Assembly: GCA_964023205.1 (NCBI GenBank)
Contig: OZ026842.1
Location: 37,339,501 to 37,403,500 of the forward strand
Direction of reading: 5' to 3'
Source of the DNA: Lutraria lutraria
Taxonomy: Eukaryota > Mollusca > Bivalvia > Venerida > Mactridae
DNA: 64,000 nucleotides
The notes beneath the pieces were generated by a model. That model ran no database searches. It had not been told where the DNA came from and was given only the letters and a program-made list of their open reading frames with translations. Both the position numbers and the translations under genes were made by a program. Each line of letters opens with the position of its first letter. Positions within the stretch are counted from its first letter, which is position 1. Positions 1 to 14,500 of the stretch are shown here, piece after piece.

Positions 1-769
1 TATTTATATCTTATTGTACTTTTTTCAACTTCCACAACCGTTTGATAAGAGTTAGATTATGAAAAAGGTCATAAATACTGATGTAATTATACTTTGTAAC
101 CTAGGTATGTTTGTGTTTTATTTCCAAGGGTTGCCACTTAGCTTGAAAAGTCTGGGTGGGGGGATTTTTTTCTAGGTCGATATTGTCAGGGAAATTTACA
201 TTTTGGTCAGTGAAAAATGCAATTTCAGAAAAGTCACAGAAAAATTTAGGTAGATTTATAATTTCAGTGACTATGGCATTCTTTCAGCAGTATGTATTAG
301 TTATGAAATCGAATTACATTTGGATATGACAGAGTGATAGAAATTAGTTCAATACATGTAGTTCTATATAAAACAAAATAAAAATTGATTTTCTGAGGGG
401 AGGGATGTGGGTGGATTGGACAATTATATGGGGAGGAGGCTGAAAAATATGGTGATATCTGTCGGTGAAAAAAATTATTTGTCAAAAAAACAGTGAATTT
501 GATTTTTTCAACTATTAAGTGCCAACCCTGTTCATTCAACATAAAAGTTTTTGTGTTTATTTGTATAATCTCAGTTAATTGACCATCACTTTCAGCCCTT
601 TTTGATGATAGTTAAACAGTATTTAACATTTAAACTTGACTTTATACAGCTTGTGTCCAGAAATTTGGACTATGTGACTGACTTTCTGAAAATTCTGATT
701 TTCAAATTTTCCAGTTCAGGATTGTGGTAAGACTTAACATATTTAACCAATCATTGTTTTTATCAACAG

Positions 770-2174
770 ATGAAGGTGTATATGTGGATTCTAATGGCAA
801 GGTTACAAAGAATGTGGTGTTACAATGGGGTGAACTTCCTACATCAGTTGGTATGTATATCCCAACATGGTATATTGACTGAATTGTTAGATAGTGATAT
901 CCAGTCATAAAGCTTGCTCTATACCAAAAGTTCTGTACAATGTGTCAGTACATAGCATTGATTAAAAAGGATTTAATTTTGATCAACTAGATTAGTTACC
1001 TGGGCGTTTGACAGCAAAGTGTGTGACATAACAGTCTGATGTTGGTTTTCGATGTTTATTGCCATTCTTTCAATTAACTGGTATTATAGGAGACTTCAGT
1101 GTTAGCTGTAGTGAGTGATGCTGTTCTGATTAGTGGAGACTGATGGTCAAGTGGTAACATGTTGGACTACTGAACAAAAGGTTGTGGGTTACGCTACGCC
1201 TTCCGAATTACTTAGGATCGGTTTTTCAGTGTTCGAATCCTAAATACCAAGCCAAGTACTGTGTCTAGAAAATCACGGGGGAAAATAGTGAGGTGTGTAT
1301 CGGTGCTTTACACCGGTACAGCACAATAAAGAACTCGGAAAAACTAATTCGTAATATGAGTTGGGATACAAATAGCCGGTTCTCCTGTATCTTATCTCCC
1401 CTCTCTCTAGGGTGGCTCTGAAATGACCAAAGCTGTTGAATGGGTCGTTAAACAACAGAATCTGAATGGGCTGTTAAAAAACTGATAGAATCTGATACTT
1501 ATCTTTTGTATTTCTTTCAGCATATATTGGTACTGGACAGATAATGGGATGGGGAAATAAAGCCATAGAAATCCGGGCCGCTGAGACGGGACACTTAGAT
1601 GGGGTGTTTATGCACAAGAAAGCACAGAAATTAAAATTTCTATGTGAAAGAAATGACAAGGTATTCTTTACATTTCGGGTGAAATTTTAGTAGAATTATT
1701 TCCAAATTGCTATTTATAAGTTCATCTTGTATAAATATTTTCAAGAAATAATATTTAGAGTTTTGTTACTTGATTAACCGTAAATTTGCTGGTTTCTGCT
1801 GTCTGACAGACATTAAAGATTTCTGTCGACCCTAAGTTTTCGGGTCTTGATAAGTTCTTCCTTTCATTGGTTCCTTGCAGTTTATAACACTAGTGCAAAA
1901 ACTGAAAGTTATTTCCTATCATTCAATAAATGTTCTTTTAAGGAATTGGATTAAGAAAATATAGGAACACTGTCATCACTTTTGATGTTTTTTATAAATT
2001 TTCCAAAGTATTACTAAGAGAATTTTCTTTTTATTCTTACAAAAGTATATCGTTAAAGACATTGATTTAGAGATTTTTTTTACTTTTCAGGTATTTTTCT
2101 CGTCAATGAGGTCGGGGTCGTCTTGTCAGATATACTTCATGACGTTGAGTCGACCTGGATTGGCAAACTGGTGA
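770..2174 (+). CDS. 3' end (last three coding exons) of a MAP4K4/TNIK/MINK1 (misshapen) kinase gene
   Basis: Three exons with GT-AG borders, 770-850, 1521-1660 and 2091-2174, join in frame to give the C-terminal end of a citron-homology (CNH) domain. Diagnostic stretches are [59 protein letters not shown] and the terminal VFFSSMRSG...ANW, which follow the near-invariant C-terminus of the germinal-centre kinases MAP4K4, TNIK and MINK1 (Drosophila misshapen). In the family the N-terminal kinase domain signals to JNK and the cytoskeleton, and the CNH domain binds Rap-type GTPases. The kinase domain and the rest of CNH lie to the left of the window. The exon before 770 is not in the window, so 1-769 is intron. 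A SINE sits in the intron between 850 and 1521. Invertebrates usually carry one member of this family, so one vertebrate name cannot be chosen. Confidence 0.9.
1135..1465 (+). repeat. tRNA-derived SINE (family A), copy 1
   Basis: The left end has a tRNA-like head (TGGTCAAGTGGTAA A-box region, then GTGGGTTACGC B-box region). The body includes CCAAGCCAAGTACTGTGTC and a tail region near CTGAAATGACC and GTTAAACAACAGA. The same order of segments recurs in the same strand at 20041-20365. It lies in an intron of the kinase gene. Confidence 0.75.
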
Positions 2175-5100
2175 AAATGGGCACAAGAAAAAACATAGGA
2201 AAACATAACAAATTGACTTACATCAGTGTGAACTATTTATTTGTTGCAACTTCTTCCTGCAGTGTGACTTAATATGGCTTCATCTTTTCAGCTGCTTATA
2301 ATAAGTTGAATTTCTGGAAAATTTGAGAGAATTAGATTCGTTTTTTACTTAATAGCATGAAATGCTGTTTCTGGTAAAACAATTGACTCATTGTATTTTC
2401 TTAGTGGGCACATCTCTATCATATTGTAGAAAGGAATCCTAAGTCTATGCTGTGTTACGCATTTCTTCCAAGCTTTTTGTTACCTGATAAATTCCTTATG
2501 CTTAGAGAAAAGTCACCTTAAGACATCTTTTACTATACAGGGTTTATATAAATTTAACCACTATGTAAGTGGTTTATGATCGATGACGCATACCATATTC
2601 TATTACTATATTATTTATGCATTGTTTTTTGTGCGTGTCTCATGCTGTTTTGTCATAATTTTCCGCTTGAGTGCTCAATTTTTGTATCAGAATCCAGTGC
2701 TGAATTGTGCGTTGGAAGTATATAACTTTGTCGGGAGTTCACTACAAAATGTTTTCAGGGGCATTTTTTATATAAATTCAAAACTTTGAAGTTGACCAAT
2801 TGTAGCCTTGCTATTATTTTGACCAATCAAAATCAGTGTAGTAAACTGATTTGATACCATATGAGATTGACGAATGAGGATGGTTGTTTCTTGTGACTTT
2901 TGTATTTATTTCTTGAAACAATCAGTCCTGATGAAATGTTAATGAAGGCTTCAGATAGATGACATGATGTGTTTGAAATAAGACTCTGTGTGTATTGTGC
3001 ATTGCAAACTCAGATAATTTCTTGAACCTTATGTCAGTGAATATAAGACATATATAAGTATTATATAAAAAGTATTGTTGAAATATATGAAAATAAACTA
3101 ATTCATTGAGAAAGCTTGTTTTTAAAGAATAGCTGATTTTGATAAGCTGCGTGAATTGTTTGTTTTCGTTTCATAATCTTCACATTGAATTGTCTTGATA
3201 TCATTTTCAACTGGCTAAATTAACATTCTTATTTTGTAACATACCATTCTGTGAATAATTCACTGTGTGTTATTGTGTTTAAAGAAAGATCTTCCTTGTC
3301 ATTTTGTATGATTGGGAGGAAAATGTGACAGAAAATTGTATATTCAGTGCAGAAAATTGCATTTAAAATGCATTTATACAATGTAGAGATCTGAAGTCAG
3401 CCTAAAATGTCGGCTGGGGCTTGACAACATTTCTGTGTGAAATATTGTGTACATTGATGGAGGATCATTGTGACTTGTTTAAGTCTGTGTGTGTTGTATA
3501 TAGACAACTTGTGCAATATAACAAAAAAATATGATGTAGCGACTATTTTATATCTATGTCACAACAATGTAATATAATGTTCAGTTGTACATCATTACTG
3601 TGTTAAGAAATGTTGATAGGTCATAATTTCAATATGTAGCTTTAGTGTGTGTTTATGACATAGGGTATACATTTCTAATTGTTGCATTTTTTAAAAAAAT
3701 AAAAAAATTTAGCCACAAGCCCTTGAATGTGTACGATTGTAAAATGACTTGAAATGCAATAATTTTTAGTCAGGGGCCAACTCTTATTAGACACACAATG
3801 TTAAGCTAAACCTAAGTTTTGTTAATTACTGACCATTTTACCTGTATACACCTTGACAAAAATTATAGAATTAAATTCATTTGTTCCGTAGATATTACAC
3901 TTTTTTGTTGAATGATAGTACAATGTATGTAGTCGTAAAACTATCCTCCCTGTATGTTTCGTTTTTTATTTCATTATGTGGAATAGTGACCTTATTTTTA
4001 GTGTTATAACTATAATCATCTCATTAGTGTAATACGTAAACTTACCCATCATTGCCAAATATCCTCTTTTTGCGTCATCATTTTTATACATTGTACATTT
4101 AATATAGAAATAGGTTTTTGAGATTTTTTGAAAAAATGATCGTTGATGTTCCATTTATGACTCTGAAAAAAATAAAAACTGGTTTCTTTCCTACCACCAC
4201 TGAAATTTGAATTGAAATAATGGTCTTGTATTTTTTTTCAGTTTAATTTTTAGGTTGTATGTATAATATACTATTCCATATTAGAATGCTTTTGTTATCT
4301 AGTCATTTTACACACACACTCCTTGTAATAATCTTCCATAAAGATTTTTTCTGTGTAGACCAGTAAATATTCTACCCATGTTCTTATATTTGTTAAATAT
4401 AAGAACATATAAAAAAAAATCTTGAAAGAAAAGTAAACATGATGGCCTGTAAAGTTGGTATTTTATCATGTTTTAGGGGTTCAAGTGAATCATTCTTGGT
4501 CTATTTAGCATATTATTTTTAGTTTTTTGGTTGTTTAAAATTCTAAATTCTAAAAAAAGTTTTTTTCATATGTTCTTTACAAAAAAAAAAAAGCAATTTT
4601 TGCATCAGGAATTAAGAAACATGTTTTTTTCCAATCTGTCACATATTTTACTTGCTGACATATTTCAGTTTTTCATCAAGAGATAAAGAACATTTATTAA
4701 TACATTTAGAATACTTTTAATTGATGAAGAAAATGCATTAATTATGTCAATAGTTAATATATGATTTTAGGACTTACTTAATTGTGTGTATAAGTCATTT
4801 TATTACAAAGTCTCAGTTACAAATCACTGCAGATATGTTTTTACCAGCAGTTAGTGACAATATTTTAGTTTTTAATTCCTTTTTTAAGTTTTAGAAATAC
4901 ATTGTTTGTAGATATTTACATTTTTTGTACATTATTTTACTAATCTTGCCGAACTTGTGTAAAGAGCAAAAGCTTTCTACCATGTAATTGTGATGTAATC
5001 GTCTCGAATGTATCAGCATTGTACATTTATTTGTAGAAATATTCTAACACTGTTTTCTGTGTATTTTTGGCCTAATTTGAATCATTGAGTTGCTGTTACT

Positions 5101-5700
5101 GCAAGTTTAAAACTTAATGAGTTTTCAATGTTTGTTTATTGAAGTCATAAAAAAATCAACATTTTATGTATCATATCATTTTGTATAGTTAGGGACTATG
5201 AATTTGATAATTTTAATCAGTTGAAATCATCAACGTTTTGTTAAAATATGGTTCGACATTTTGAGATGTGTCTAGTCTTGAAATATATTGATATGTAACT
5301 CAGCTCCCTATTTTCCTGTGATTTTTAGCTCCTTCTTAACTGCATGGCTCTATATCAGATCAACAGTTTATTAATAAATGAATTAGTATCATTTCACTTT
5401 ACGTATTTGAGTAAAAATAATCCAAGTTTAAAAATCACATTTTTAGGACTTGTGTATTTGGTTTTTCATAAGTTAAAAATCATGTTTTATTGGTATTTTT
5501 GTATTATTGTTTTCTAATGCATGTGATAATCTCTGCACCTCATTCAGTATGGTTCAATAATGTTAAGTAAATGTCTTATAGATATAGTTAGTTTATGACT
5601 TACAAGTTCTTATTACATTTCATGTCTTTTAATATTTGCGTGTGTGAAAATGGTGGATATTTTTAAATGTTAGATAATAAACTTCAACAAATATGGCCTT
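2175..5700 (+). other. long AT-rich 3' UTR / downstream region of the MAP4K4-type gene
   Basis: No coding exon is visible for about 3.5 kb after the stop codon. The stretch is AT-rich, nearly free of dispersed repeats and contains several AATAAA signals, the last clear one at 5676-5681. An unusually long 3' UTR is the simplest reading (inference); transcript data would settle its end. Confidence 0.4.
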
Positions 5701-6589
5701 TGAATTTAAAAATCAGTCGGTCAATTGTTACACAGATTCCAGGTGAGTTTGATTTAGAATACCCAGCAGTACCTAACCGAAATAATGTTTCAAGTTAATT
5801 GCCATTAATCCTTAAAAAAATTGATACACACATTGATTCTACCATAACTTTTTCTGCCATTTTCATACATGTGAACAATAAATATAATTATCTCTTAACT
5901 GTCACTAAAACTGTTACCTAGTTTGCAGCAGTTGAATTTTCTGTAAGATTTCTGATATGATTTTATAAACTTACCATTCATACATGACTGGTCTCTAGAT
6001 TTGAATGTGTATTCTACTCCTCTGTAATCATCTTATCAATGTGAATGTCATTGAAATTTTACAAATAAAACAATTGGAGAGAGGATCTCAAAAACTGCAC
6101 AATTTTTTTTTGGTCCTTTGTTGCTTTGTGTCTCTATTTAACAATACCCCCAAATTACTTGCCAATTCTCAATATGCAGTACTTTAATTTGTTGATTATA
6201 TGAGTCTGGGTCAATAGTCCATAACTGTGCCAAACTTATATGGTTACCAAAGTTGTGTTGGTGCTAGAACAGGCAGTTATATATATATATTAAACCAAGA
6301 AATAGTCCTTTTATTGTTCTAATCAGGTCAAGGTAAAGTTGAGTACAGGTGATACAGGTGGATTGGGAATAGTCCAAGGCAACAACTGTTAAGTCTCAAA
6401 GCAAAAGACGGAATGGTAAATTCTGGTTAACCTCATATGTACACAGTAACAGGTAAGTTGATCACAATTATTATAGCTCTGTGTCAGTAGATGCCAGAAA
6501 AAAAGGGTGTATTCATTGGTTTTATGTTAGGAGAGAAGCTTGAAGCAGAACTTTACTCAACATGTGATCAGGATGTAGTTATGACATAG

Positions 6590-7010
6590 CGTAAGTTTGT
6601 GGTATTGTAAATGAGCACCCTGAATAAAATTTTATTTGCACACGTCGGTCAGTAACCAAACCTTGTAAACAGATTACTGAAGAAAGACTCGCATATGAAT
6701 TGGAGGTTGGTCTTTTCATGCAGATAATCCCTAATGATTTTGAGGTAAGTAGATCAAGGTCACAGTAACCTTCAATACACAAAACTAGAGAACATTTGCT
6801 GTATGGTTCTAAGTTTGACATCACATGCTAATGACCCCTATTGATTTTGGGGTCAGTAGATCAAGGTCACAGTGGCTTTCATCACCAAATCTTGTCCGAC
6901 CAATAACTGGAGAATGATTCAGCCTGAGGTTCTGGTATTTGATAGGGAGGTTGTTCATCACATGTAAATGATTTTTAGGCCAAGGTCAATTGGACACATC
7001 CATGTTTCAC
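6590..7010. repeat. degenerate dispersed/tandem repeat with GATCAAGGTCACAGT motifs
   Basis: Two or three imperfect units of about 150 bp carry GTAGATCAAGGTCACAGT and ACCAATAACTGGAGAA-type segments. No coding potential was seen. The surrounding 5700-7500 stretch is otherwise AT-rich intergenic sequence with no recognised gene. Confidence 0.5.
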
Positions 7011-7506
7011 AACCACCTTTAGTTTGTATTAATGTTACTAACATGACAACTGTTGAACACTTTTGGAAAACTCAATCAAATAAAAAAAAAATTCTATTTC
7101 ACAAAAGATTTATTTGCACCAACAAATGAAATATATCAGATAACACTAACTGCATTCAGCAAATACTCAATAGCTATAAATTTTAATGTAACACGAATGA
7201 TCTCGTACGTAAATTAAATAATCATAGTATATTGACAGTATATAATCAGATATTCAATGATAAGTCAAAAATGGAATGATTATGAACTGCTGCATTTCAT
7301 CAAAAGTCAGATTAAATACTGGTAACCCAGATTTAGCTACCATGGTAACAGTCAATGTAAATAGTGCTGTGCTCTGACCTTGACAATACACTAATACTCT
7401 TATAGGCCTTTTCAGAAAGTAGATCCTCTTGCAGAAATCAGAAATTAAAATACTGATATCGATGGTTGATTTTGAAAGAGGCCTATATCTCAGGTCACAT
7501 TATGAT

Positions 7507-10500
7507 CTAAAAGATGCCTCCAGCAAACACATGGTACAACACAGTCACATGACGCTTCAAAGGATCAACTATCAGGTAAGAGAATGTTTGTTCATGTGAT
7601 CGCGTGTCAGGATAATATGTATCTCCATTTTTGTCCTGAAAAAAAGAGAAAACAAGTGATAGCTCATGCATTTTTTTTAATTCATGAAAGCGATAAATAT
7701 GTAAAACACAGCCTTGTCCAAAAAGATTAGGACAACCAGGTAGGTAGTTAGATAACCAAATAATGGTTGCAATTTGACAACAGGTTGTAATAAGCACAAT
7801 TCTGGTCATTAATTATTAAGGCCCTATGATCAAGCATGTAAGGGCTAGATGTTAGTTATAATATTATGTAGATTCTGATAATTGTCATTAAGATGGTATC
7901 CATAACAAAAATACAAAGTCAACAAGAATTTAGCATCCAACTTTATAACTACATTTGTATCACTACAATAGATTAGTCATTGACGGTAAATGTTTGTAAA
8001 AGAATTTTTTATTGGACATGTGCTGGATATAACATACACTAGTACTACAGTCAAATTTGAGTGAATCAACAGGCTAAATGTGAACAACTCTATCCCTTTT
8101 GCTCACAAATTTGAATGCATTCTGTTATAACGTAGTGCTAACTTACCATAGCTTTAATTTTGAACACGCTTGATATGATATTTAATTCTTTGGTGTCAGC
8201 ATTTTTCTGAACACTAAAATACAGAAAGAGAAACAAATTCAGGAGGAATGTCAACATAAATATGATAAACTGCCAGTAAAAAAACCTGAAATAATCCATT
8301 CAAAATGTTCTTATAAATCTTTCCTATCTGACTAAGTTACATTGTAAGAAACAAAACAAAATAAATTTTCAGAGAAACCTAACTCTGACAATTTTAATAA
8401 AAACATTTAAAAGCTCTACACTTGAAAGGAACATGTATATAATTCAAAGTGTATTATATGAAGCTATATTTATGACAGACCTATTATCGGCAGAATAAAT
8501 GCATATGAAAAGAATCATACACAAGTACCTGATTTAATTAACGTTTATTGGAAGCAACCTGTAAATTTTGATAAGCAACTATGAACACTTGACAGAATCA
8601 GAATCACTGTTAAATAAAAACCATAACCGCCATGGACGGTCATAAGCCCAACAGAGAAAAGAGGAAGGTTGCGCGTAGGGTTAGCTCCCCCACTGTGTAA
8701 AACCACATTTGCTACAGAAACTAACACAATTTAACCAAGTAATGAAGGCCCCTATGTCAAGCAGTGGGAGAGAGTATTAAGTAAGTAAGTAACCATTACC
8801 TGATAAGATCCTTGTAAAGTTCTTTAGTCATATTGAGATATGGTTCTAAGGTATCTTCATACTGACAGATCTGACCACCAAGACATATATGACGAAATAA
8901 TTTGAACAGAAACTCTTCCTTCTCTGAGTCACTGTATAACTCATAATAATCTGATTCCTCACTCAATAACATCTGTAACAGATATATATAAGACACATGT
9001 TACCTAACTGCTCTGGTTAATAAACATAGATAAGAAAATGATTCCTAGAAAAGAAACAACAACATTCTACTTTCCCCCAAATTCCTAAACACAAGCCCTA
9101 CCCAACACATGGTACTATACAAACACTAACCTTTCTTAATTCGTCCGAGATGGTAAAATCTTCATAAAATTCATCAAAACATTTTTTAAGATATCCAGAG
9201 TCCCTCACAACAGGACCGAACAAACGGTCAAAGAATGCCATGGACAATACAGAGCAGGGGACGACTTCTATGGAAACATTATCTGCAGCACTTCCTGAAA
9301 TAACAATGCCAGGAAATTATTTCCTCCTATCTTAAAATTAAACCATAACAAAAGTAACAAAGAAGTAACATTTTTTCTACACCTGCAATGCATGATACAA
9401 ATTTTGTTCATTTCTAAATATCTGTTTAATGAATTTAAAAATTTGAACCCCTCATGCAAAAAAAACAATATCCTAATCTCTAGTGTCATTATTAAGCAGC
9501 TGATTAATATAATACATAACACTTACCAATTGGGGCCATCTTTCCTTTGCCACTAGACATTAACAAGGATGACACTACATTTGGATCCCTCATGAAATCC
9601 TGTTTCAGAAAAATGTTTAATTATTATTACATATTATACAAGAAATTGTTATCAATAGTAGGAAGTAAGTAATCAGAGAGAGAGAGAGAGAGAGGAAGAG
9701 AGACTGAGAGAAAGAGAGGGAATAGAGAGCAAATGAGAGGAAGGGGGGAAGAAAGAGGGAGAGGGTGCAACATATAAATTATCAACATTAAGTCTAGTGT
9801 TATTACACCAAAAATAAAGTCTAGAATTGATCAAACATGTCCATATTTTTAATATCGAAGATTTACAACATTTTGTTATCTAACACAGCTGCAGTCCCTG
9901 ACAATCAATAGGTTGAAAACTTAATGTTGTCTTTATTGCCAAGTGACCTTTATTTCGAAGATCATTTTATTCTAAATAACCAATGATGCATTAAAAAAGA
10001 AAGGCCTTCATTCACAGGGTGACCTTTATTCAGAGGTGGCTGCTAACACATTGACAGGTTCAGCTGTAGTTATCTCATAGAAAGAAAATTAAGAAAACAA
10101 AAGTGCATCAAGAAATCTAACCAAGCCAAAGTCCTCTTTCTGATATGACTGGAACGGTTGATCAAATGTGAAGAGTTGAGCCGCAATATTTCCTTGCATA
10201 GACCTAAAAATAAACATATATACTGTATTTTACATCAACAAAACATAAAAGTCATAGTGTGGCCTTTATTGACAGGATACCTTAATTCAGAGGTCATTTT
10301 GTGCTAAATATTCAATGACTTTTTTTAAAGAATGGCCTTTATTCACAGGGTTGTCTTTACTCGAAGTCAGTAGCAAACTCAGGTTTAAATGTAAATACAA
10401 AAGGAGGTCTCTGTGATTGTGTAGATAATTTATGTTCTCTCAGACTAGAAATCAGGAGTCTTTAACATGTGGGTTCAATCTCACCCAGGATCAGACAAAT

Positions 10501-11357
10501 TTCATATGCGAGGAAGCTGTCAAGCTATTTTTAACCCAGGTGAATGTCTGGGGTCTTCCTCCACTTTTACTGCTGAAAGTTCCCATATGACCCTCGACTG
10601 TTGGTGCAACTTAAACCCCAGCAAAAAAGATACATGCAAAAAAATATATGAGCGCAAAAGTTTTGGGAAGTACATGTTTCAACATATTATTAAATTGTTG
10701 AGGACCATGAGGTACTTTATACGAAAGTACCATCCAGCAGAGAGGGTAAAGGGATGGCACAAAAATATCTGAATATATGCTGTCCAATGGGCTGAAAGGG
10801 TTTGAAAGTTTTGTTTCGAAAATTCCGCAAGAATACTAAGGCACGAATGATCATAATAAATTTCTCAGTTATCACTAGAAACAACATTTATAACTATAGA
10901 TGCAATTTTACTCTTCTAGCAGTTAAAAGACAATATGAGACTGTTTTACTATTCCCGTTATCACATCCCAACACTGGCAATAGAACATTCCAGAGTATAG
11001 AAAATGTAAACAACTTAGCTTTTTTCAAAAGACTTCACAAAGTAGAAGCATATTTATCAGATAGAAAAAGCATCAATTAAAATAATACAATGTTCCATGA
11101 TTATTTTAAAAGTGCAAACAATAAGATATTCAACAGCTCTATCATCCGAAAACTTTTTGTCCGATTACTTTACCACTTAGGCGTTTGCTCCATTAATATT
11201 GACCAACGTAATCAATATTTCAACAAATACAGAACGAGAAACTAAATGTTAAGAATCACCATTTTGTTAAAAGCTCTTTATTGTCCTTCTGTTCTAAAGT
11301 AGCAAATTTCTTGCCTTCTGAACATCGGAAAGTAAATTTTGGTTGTCGTTCCGCCAT
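7507..11357 (-). CDS. CFAP300: CFAP300 (C11orf70), complete seven-exon gene
   Basis: Seven exons on the minus strand, 11260-11357, 10122-10203, 9527-9599, 9131-9294, 8800-8972, 8147-8213 and 7507-7635, have GT-AG borders and join in one frame to 786 nt, 261 residues plus stop. The human protein is about 267 residues, so this looks full length. Recognisable segments are MAERQPKFTFRCSEGKKF at the start, MQGNIAAQLFTFDQPFQSY, MAFFDRLFGPVVRDSGYLKK, EKEEFLFKLFRHICLGGQ and the C-terminal YLIVDPLKRHVTVLYH. In the fifth intron-exon junction I chose the acceptor at 8214 because the alternative seven bases inside breaks the frame. CFAP300 is a cytoplasmic/ciliary factor needed for assembly of axonemal dynein arms in motile cilia. 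The start ATG at 11355-11357 lies about 140 bp from the end of a fold-back transposon. Confidence 0.92.
9676..9765. repeat. GA-rich microsatellite
   Basis: A run of AG dinucleotides followed by impure GAGAGG/GAAAGA sequence inside a CFAP300 intron. Confidence 0.8.
9935..10385. repeat. dispersed repeat with GGCCTTTATTCACAGGG units in CFAP300 introns
   Basis: Segments such as TGACCTTTATTCAGAGG and GGCCTTTATTCACAGGG occur around 9945-10045 and again 10260-10375, interrupted by exon 10122-10203. Related sequence in the other strand appears at about 23480-23600 and 25800-25930 in SLC16 introns, so this is an interspersed element. Confidence 0.5.
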
Positions 11358-11414
11358 GTTGTAAACAATTTCGGATACCTTCTGTTTTCAACTTGTTTAG
11401 GCTTGTAAACTCCC

Positions 11415-11441
11415 AATGTGTACACTACGGTAGCGCTATGC
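11415..11441. promoter_or_regulatory. 27-bp element near the CFAP300 start, duplicated at 33964-33990
   Basis: The identical 27 bp, containing TACACTACGGTAGCGCTATG, is present at 33964-33990 in the same orientation, 22 kb away. It lies just upstream of the CFAP300 start. It could be a promoter motif or the remnant of a transposon end; sequence alone does not decide. Confidence 0.35.
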
Positions 11442-11501
11442 ACTGACAAACGTAGTGACGTCACGCTATGTATAGAACGGTAAACTCCAGCAATATCTTG
11501 G

Positions 11502-14500
11502 GGTCTGCCTAAAGTACGTAAAGTGGCGTAAGGTGGCGTGCTTTCCAGTCAACTCGTACCGTAGTTAACACGTACCGTAGTCAAATCGTACATGAATTTG
11601 GTCAACTCGTACAGTAGTCAACTCGTACCGTAGTTAACACGTACCGTAGTTATATATTATGTGCTTGTATCGGCATAAATTTTGATGAACGTATTTTTTA
11701 AAACTTGTTTGTAATATATTTTGGAACAAAGACTCATGTTAGGTTTAATTAATTCAGTAATTTGACTGTAAATAATTTATTGGTAACGCAGTTTGGTCAA
11801 CTCGTACCTTATATATATATTCATGTATGTGAATTGTTATTTTTCAAGACTTTGTTGCAGGTTAAATGCTTTTTCCTCAGGATGAATTCTGTGTTTTTCA
11901 TATGTAATAATTATTACTTGGGTGTTAAAGTTCATACAAGCGTTTATTTGCACGTGCGTTCCGTGCTTCTTAGATGTATAATAGGGTGGACAACTTAAAG
12001 TGGTCGGTAGATAATTTATTTTCGTCTGAGCAAAGCGAATTAGAAAGATTCAAAACAACAATGTCATGCTATTTTGCTTTACCAGTTCTCTTTTCACTTA
12101 TAAAAACATCTTTAAGTACAGGATTAATTCAATCTTTTATGTCACTTTCAGCTGACCAATTATTTGCAAAAAATTAAATCGAATAAATCACGGCATATTT
12201 TTACAGATAAATTTTATTAGAACAGAACATAACTTTATTCTCTCAGGTATGTAACATACGTACAGTATGAGGAAAAGAAATGAATTAGATGAATATATTT
12301 TGATGAGGGAGAATAACTCTGTCAAAATAATTGGACTGTTTTAGTATAGACGATTCTATTTCCATCAATTAGACCGCCGCCATTGTTTTATCACGTGACC
12401 GTCCGCCATTACAGGAGTGAAAGCTCCTAAGAAGTATGCGAGTTGATTACCGATAAAAATCTATAACCGCAAGTTTTTGTCTGACACAAATGATCGTGTG
12501 CTGGCTGTGATAAAAACTTTGTTGCATGAATGTGATTGTTTAAAACCACGTTTTCCTTTCAGAACTGCATGATGACAAATTTAATGTGATGTATTCGTTG
12601 TCAATTTCATATTCCTGTGTCCACTTTTTGGAATATGTCACATCTGACACGTGTGATATATTCGGTCGAATTTTTCACTCGTGTTACATATTCGATCTGT
12701 GACATGTGTGACTCGATCAACAATAGTTAATCAATAATAAACAGCAACAGTTCATGAAAAAAAAATCAATTAGTAATTTTATATCACAGTTCTTAACGCT
12801 TTTTACTGAAATAACATCTAGCTGATAATGATTTTACATTTTATTTTCAAATTATAGACAAGTGACACACTTTGTTTATTTATTCTATGTTGTACGTGTA
12901 CCTAAAACAATCACCAAGGTCCCAATATGCTACTATTAATCCAATTCCACATCATTAAAACATCAGATAAGATGTCACACGCATATACTGTCTCAGCAAG
13001 TTTTATGATACCGAGACAGGAAAACAGGAAATTGACAGCTGACTTCAAAAAGAAGCACCGACACTTAAAGACATTGAACCAGGAATGCGAGGCAAGTGCG
13101 TTATGGACCAGCAAGACCCCTGTTTCCACAGTAGGAGGTAATAAAACAGACAGGGTCATTGATAGACTAGCTTCTCTTTACATAATCAGTTACTCTATGC
13201 TTATAAAAACAACAGGAATTTAGTCATAAACTTATTATCACCATATCAATAAAATTATGACCCTACTTTTTTACTAGGTGTCAAGTCTACAGACCATGAC
13301 CAGCCAGGATTAATCCAATTAGGGACAATAAAACAATTAAGAGATTAGACCTCATGTGGAGGGGGTCACTTATATAGTAGCTGTTCAATGTCTATTAGAT
13401 GACTGTGTAATATGGCAAACCTAAGTGTGATCGTGTGATCAATTAATTAGCGACTTTCGGTTGTTCAATTAAAATTATGGATCACTGCATGATACAATAT
13501 AAACGAAACTAGTGTATAAGTATAACAACATTAAAGAACATGTAACTCATTGCGATAGTAATGTCATTTAACATAACTTACCCTAGTATGCAATTTAGGA
13601 AGGATATATTTGTTTGTTTGCTGGACGAGAATAAATACAATGGACTGAGTTTTAAATTTTAGACGTACATATAATACAGAGAAATTGAACAGAATGTGGT
13701 AATGAGAGTAAATCACAAAACAATGAGGCATTGAGATGCTAATGGAATCACATGATTTGATTTCTAAAATCTGAATTTTGACATTATTAGTTCGCCCAGG
13801 CGGGCGGAACTTGGACTATGAATTCGACTGTATGAGTGATTTAAAGCAATGAACATTATTTATAATATTATTAATAATCATTAAAATAAAATACAAATGT
13901 AGTAAATAAAACAATACGATTAATAATTAATCAAAGTTGTTCCTCAGAACGTTCTATTTTGCATTATTAAAAATTATTAAAAATCAAATTAAAGGAGGGA
14001 CTTACTTATCATTGGCTAACAATCAAATTATGATAGATTAATTGCCTTTTCATGTGCACATAATCCAATTATCTGAAGTGTGACAAATACCAAATTAAAG
14101 AATCAAAGAGATTAGCAAATGCCGCATCATTTAAAATTGCGACGCATTATGCATCTCGATAATTAGTTGCAGTTTATAGTTATATATTTCAACAAAATAC
14201 TGATTTAATTAATCATAATTAAAATTCTTTATTCTGACCACTATACACAACTAACGCTTGAACACGAACATTCTTTATGTTATAGTATCATTAATTTTAT
14301 TATAAATTGTATTGTAAAGTTTATAGAACAGGTAGTTAATACAACTACCTGATAGAATAAGTCGGTATGCTGACAATTAAAATTATTTAACACTTTAATA
14401 AAAAAATTCCATTAACAAGCACATTACAGTTTGTTTCTCAGACAACAGCTATAATTAACAGTTATTTTAAATTCGAACAAAAACATGTATAATCATGTGC

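Noticed and set aside
10467..11080. Plus-strand ORFs of 101 and 92 residues in a CFAP300 intron
   Set aside because: No domain, codon bias or splice context; antisense to a confident gene.
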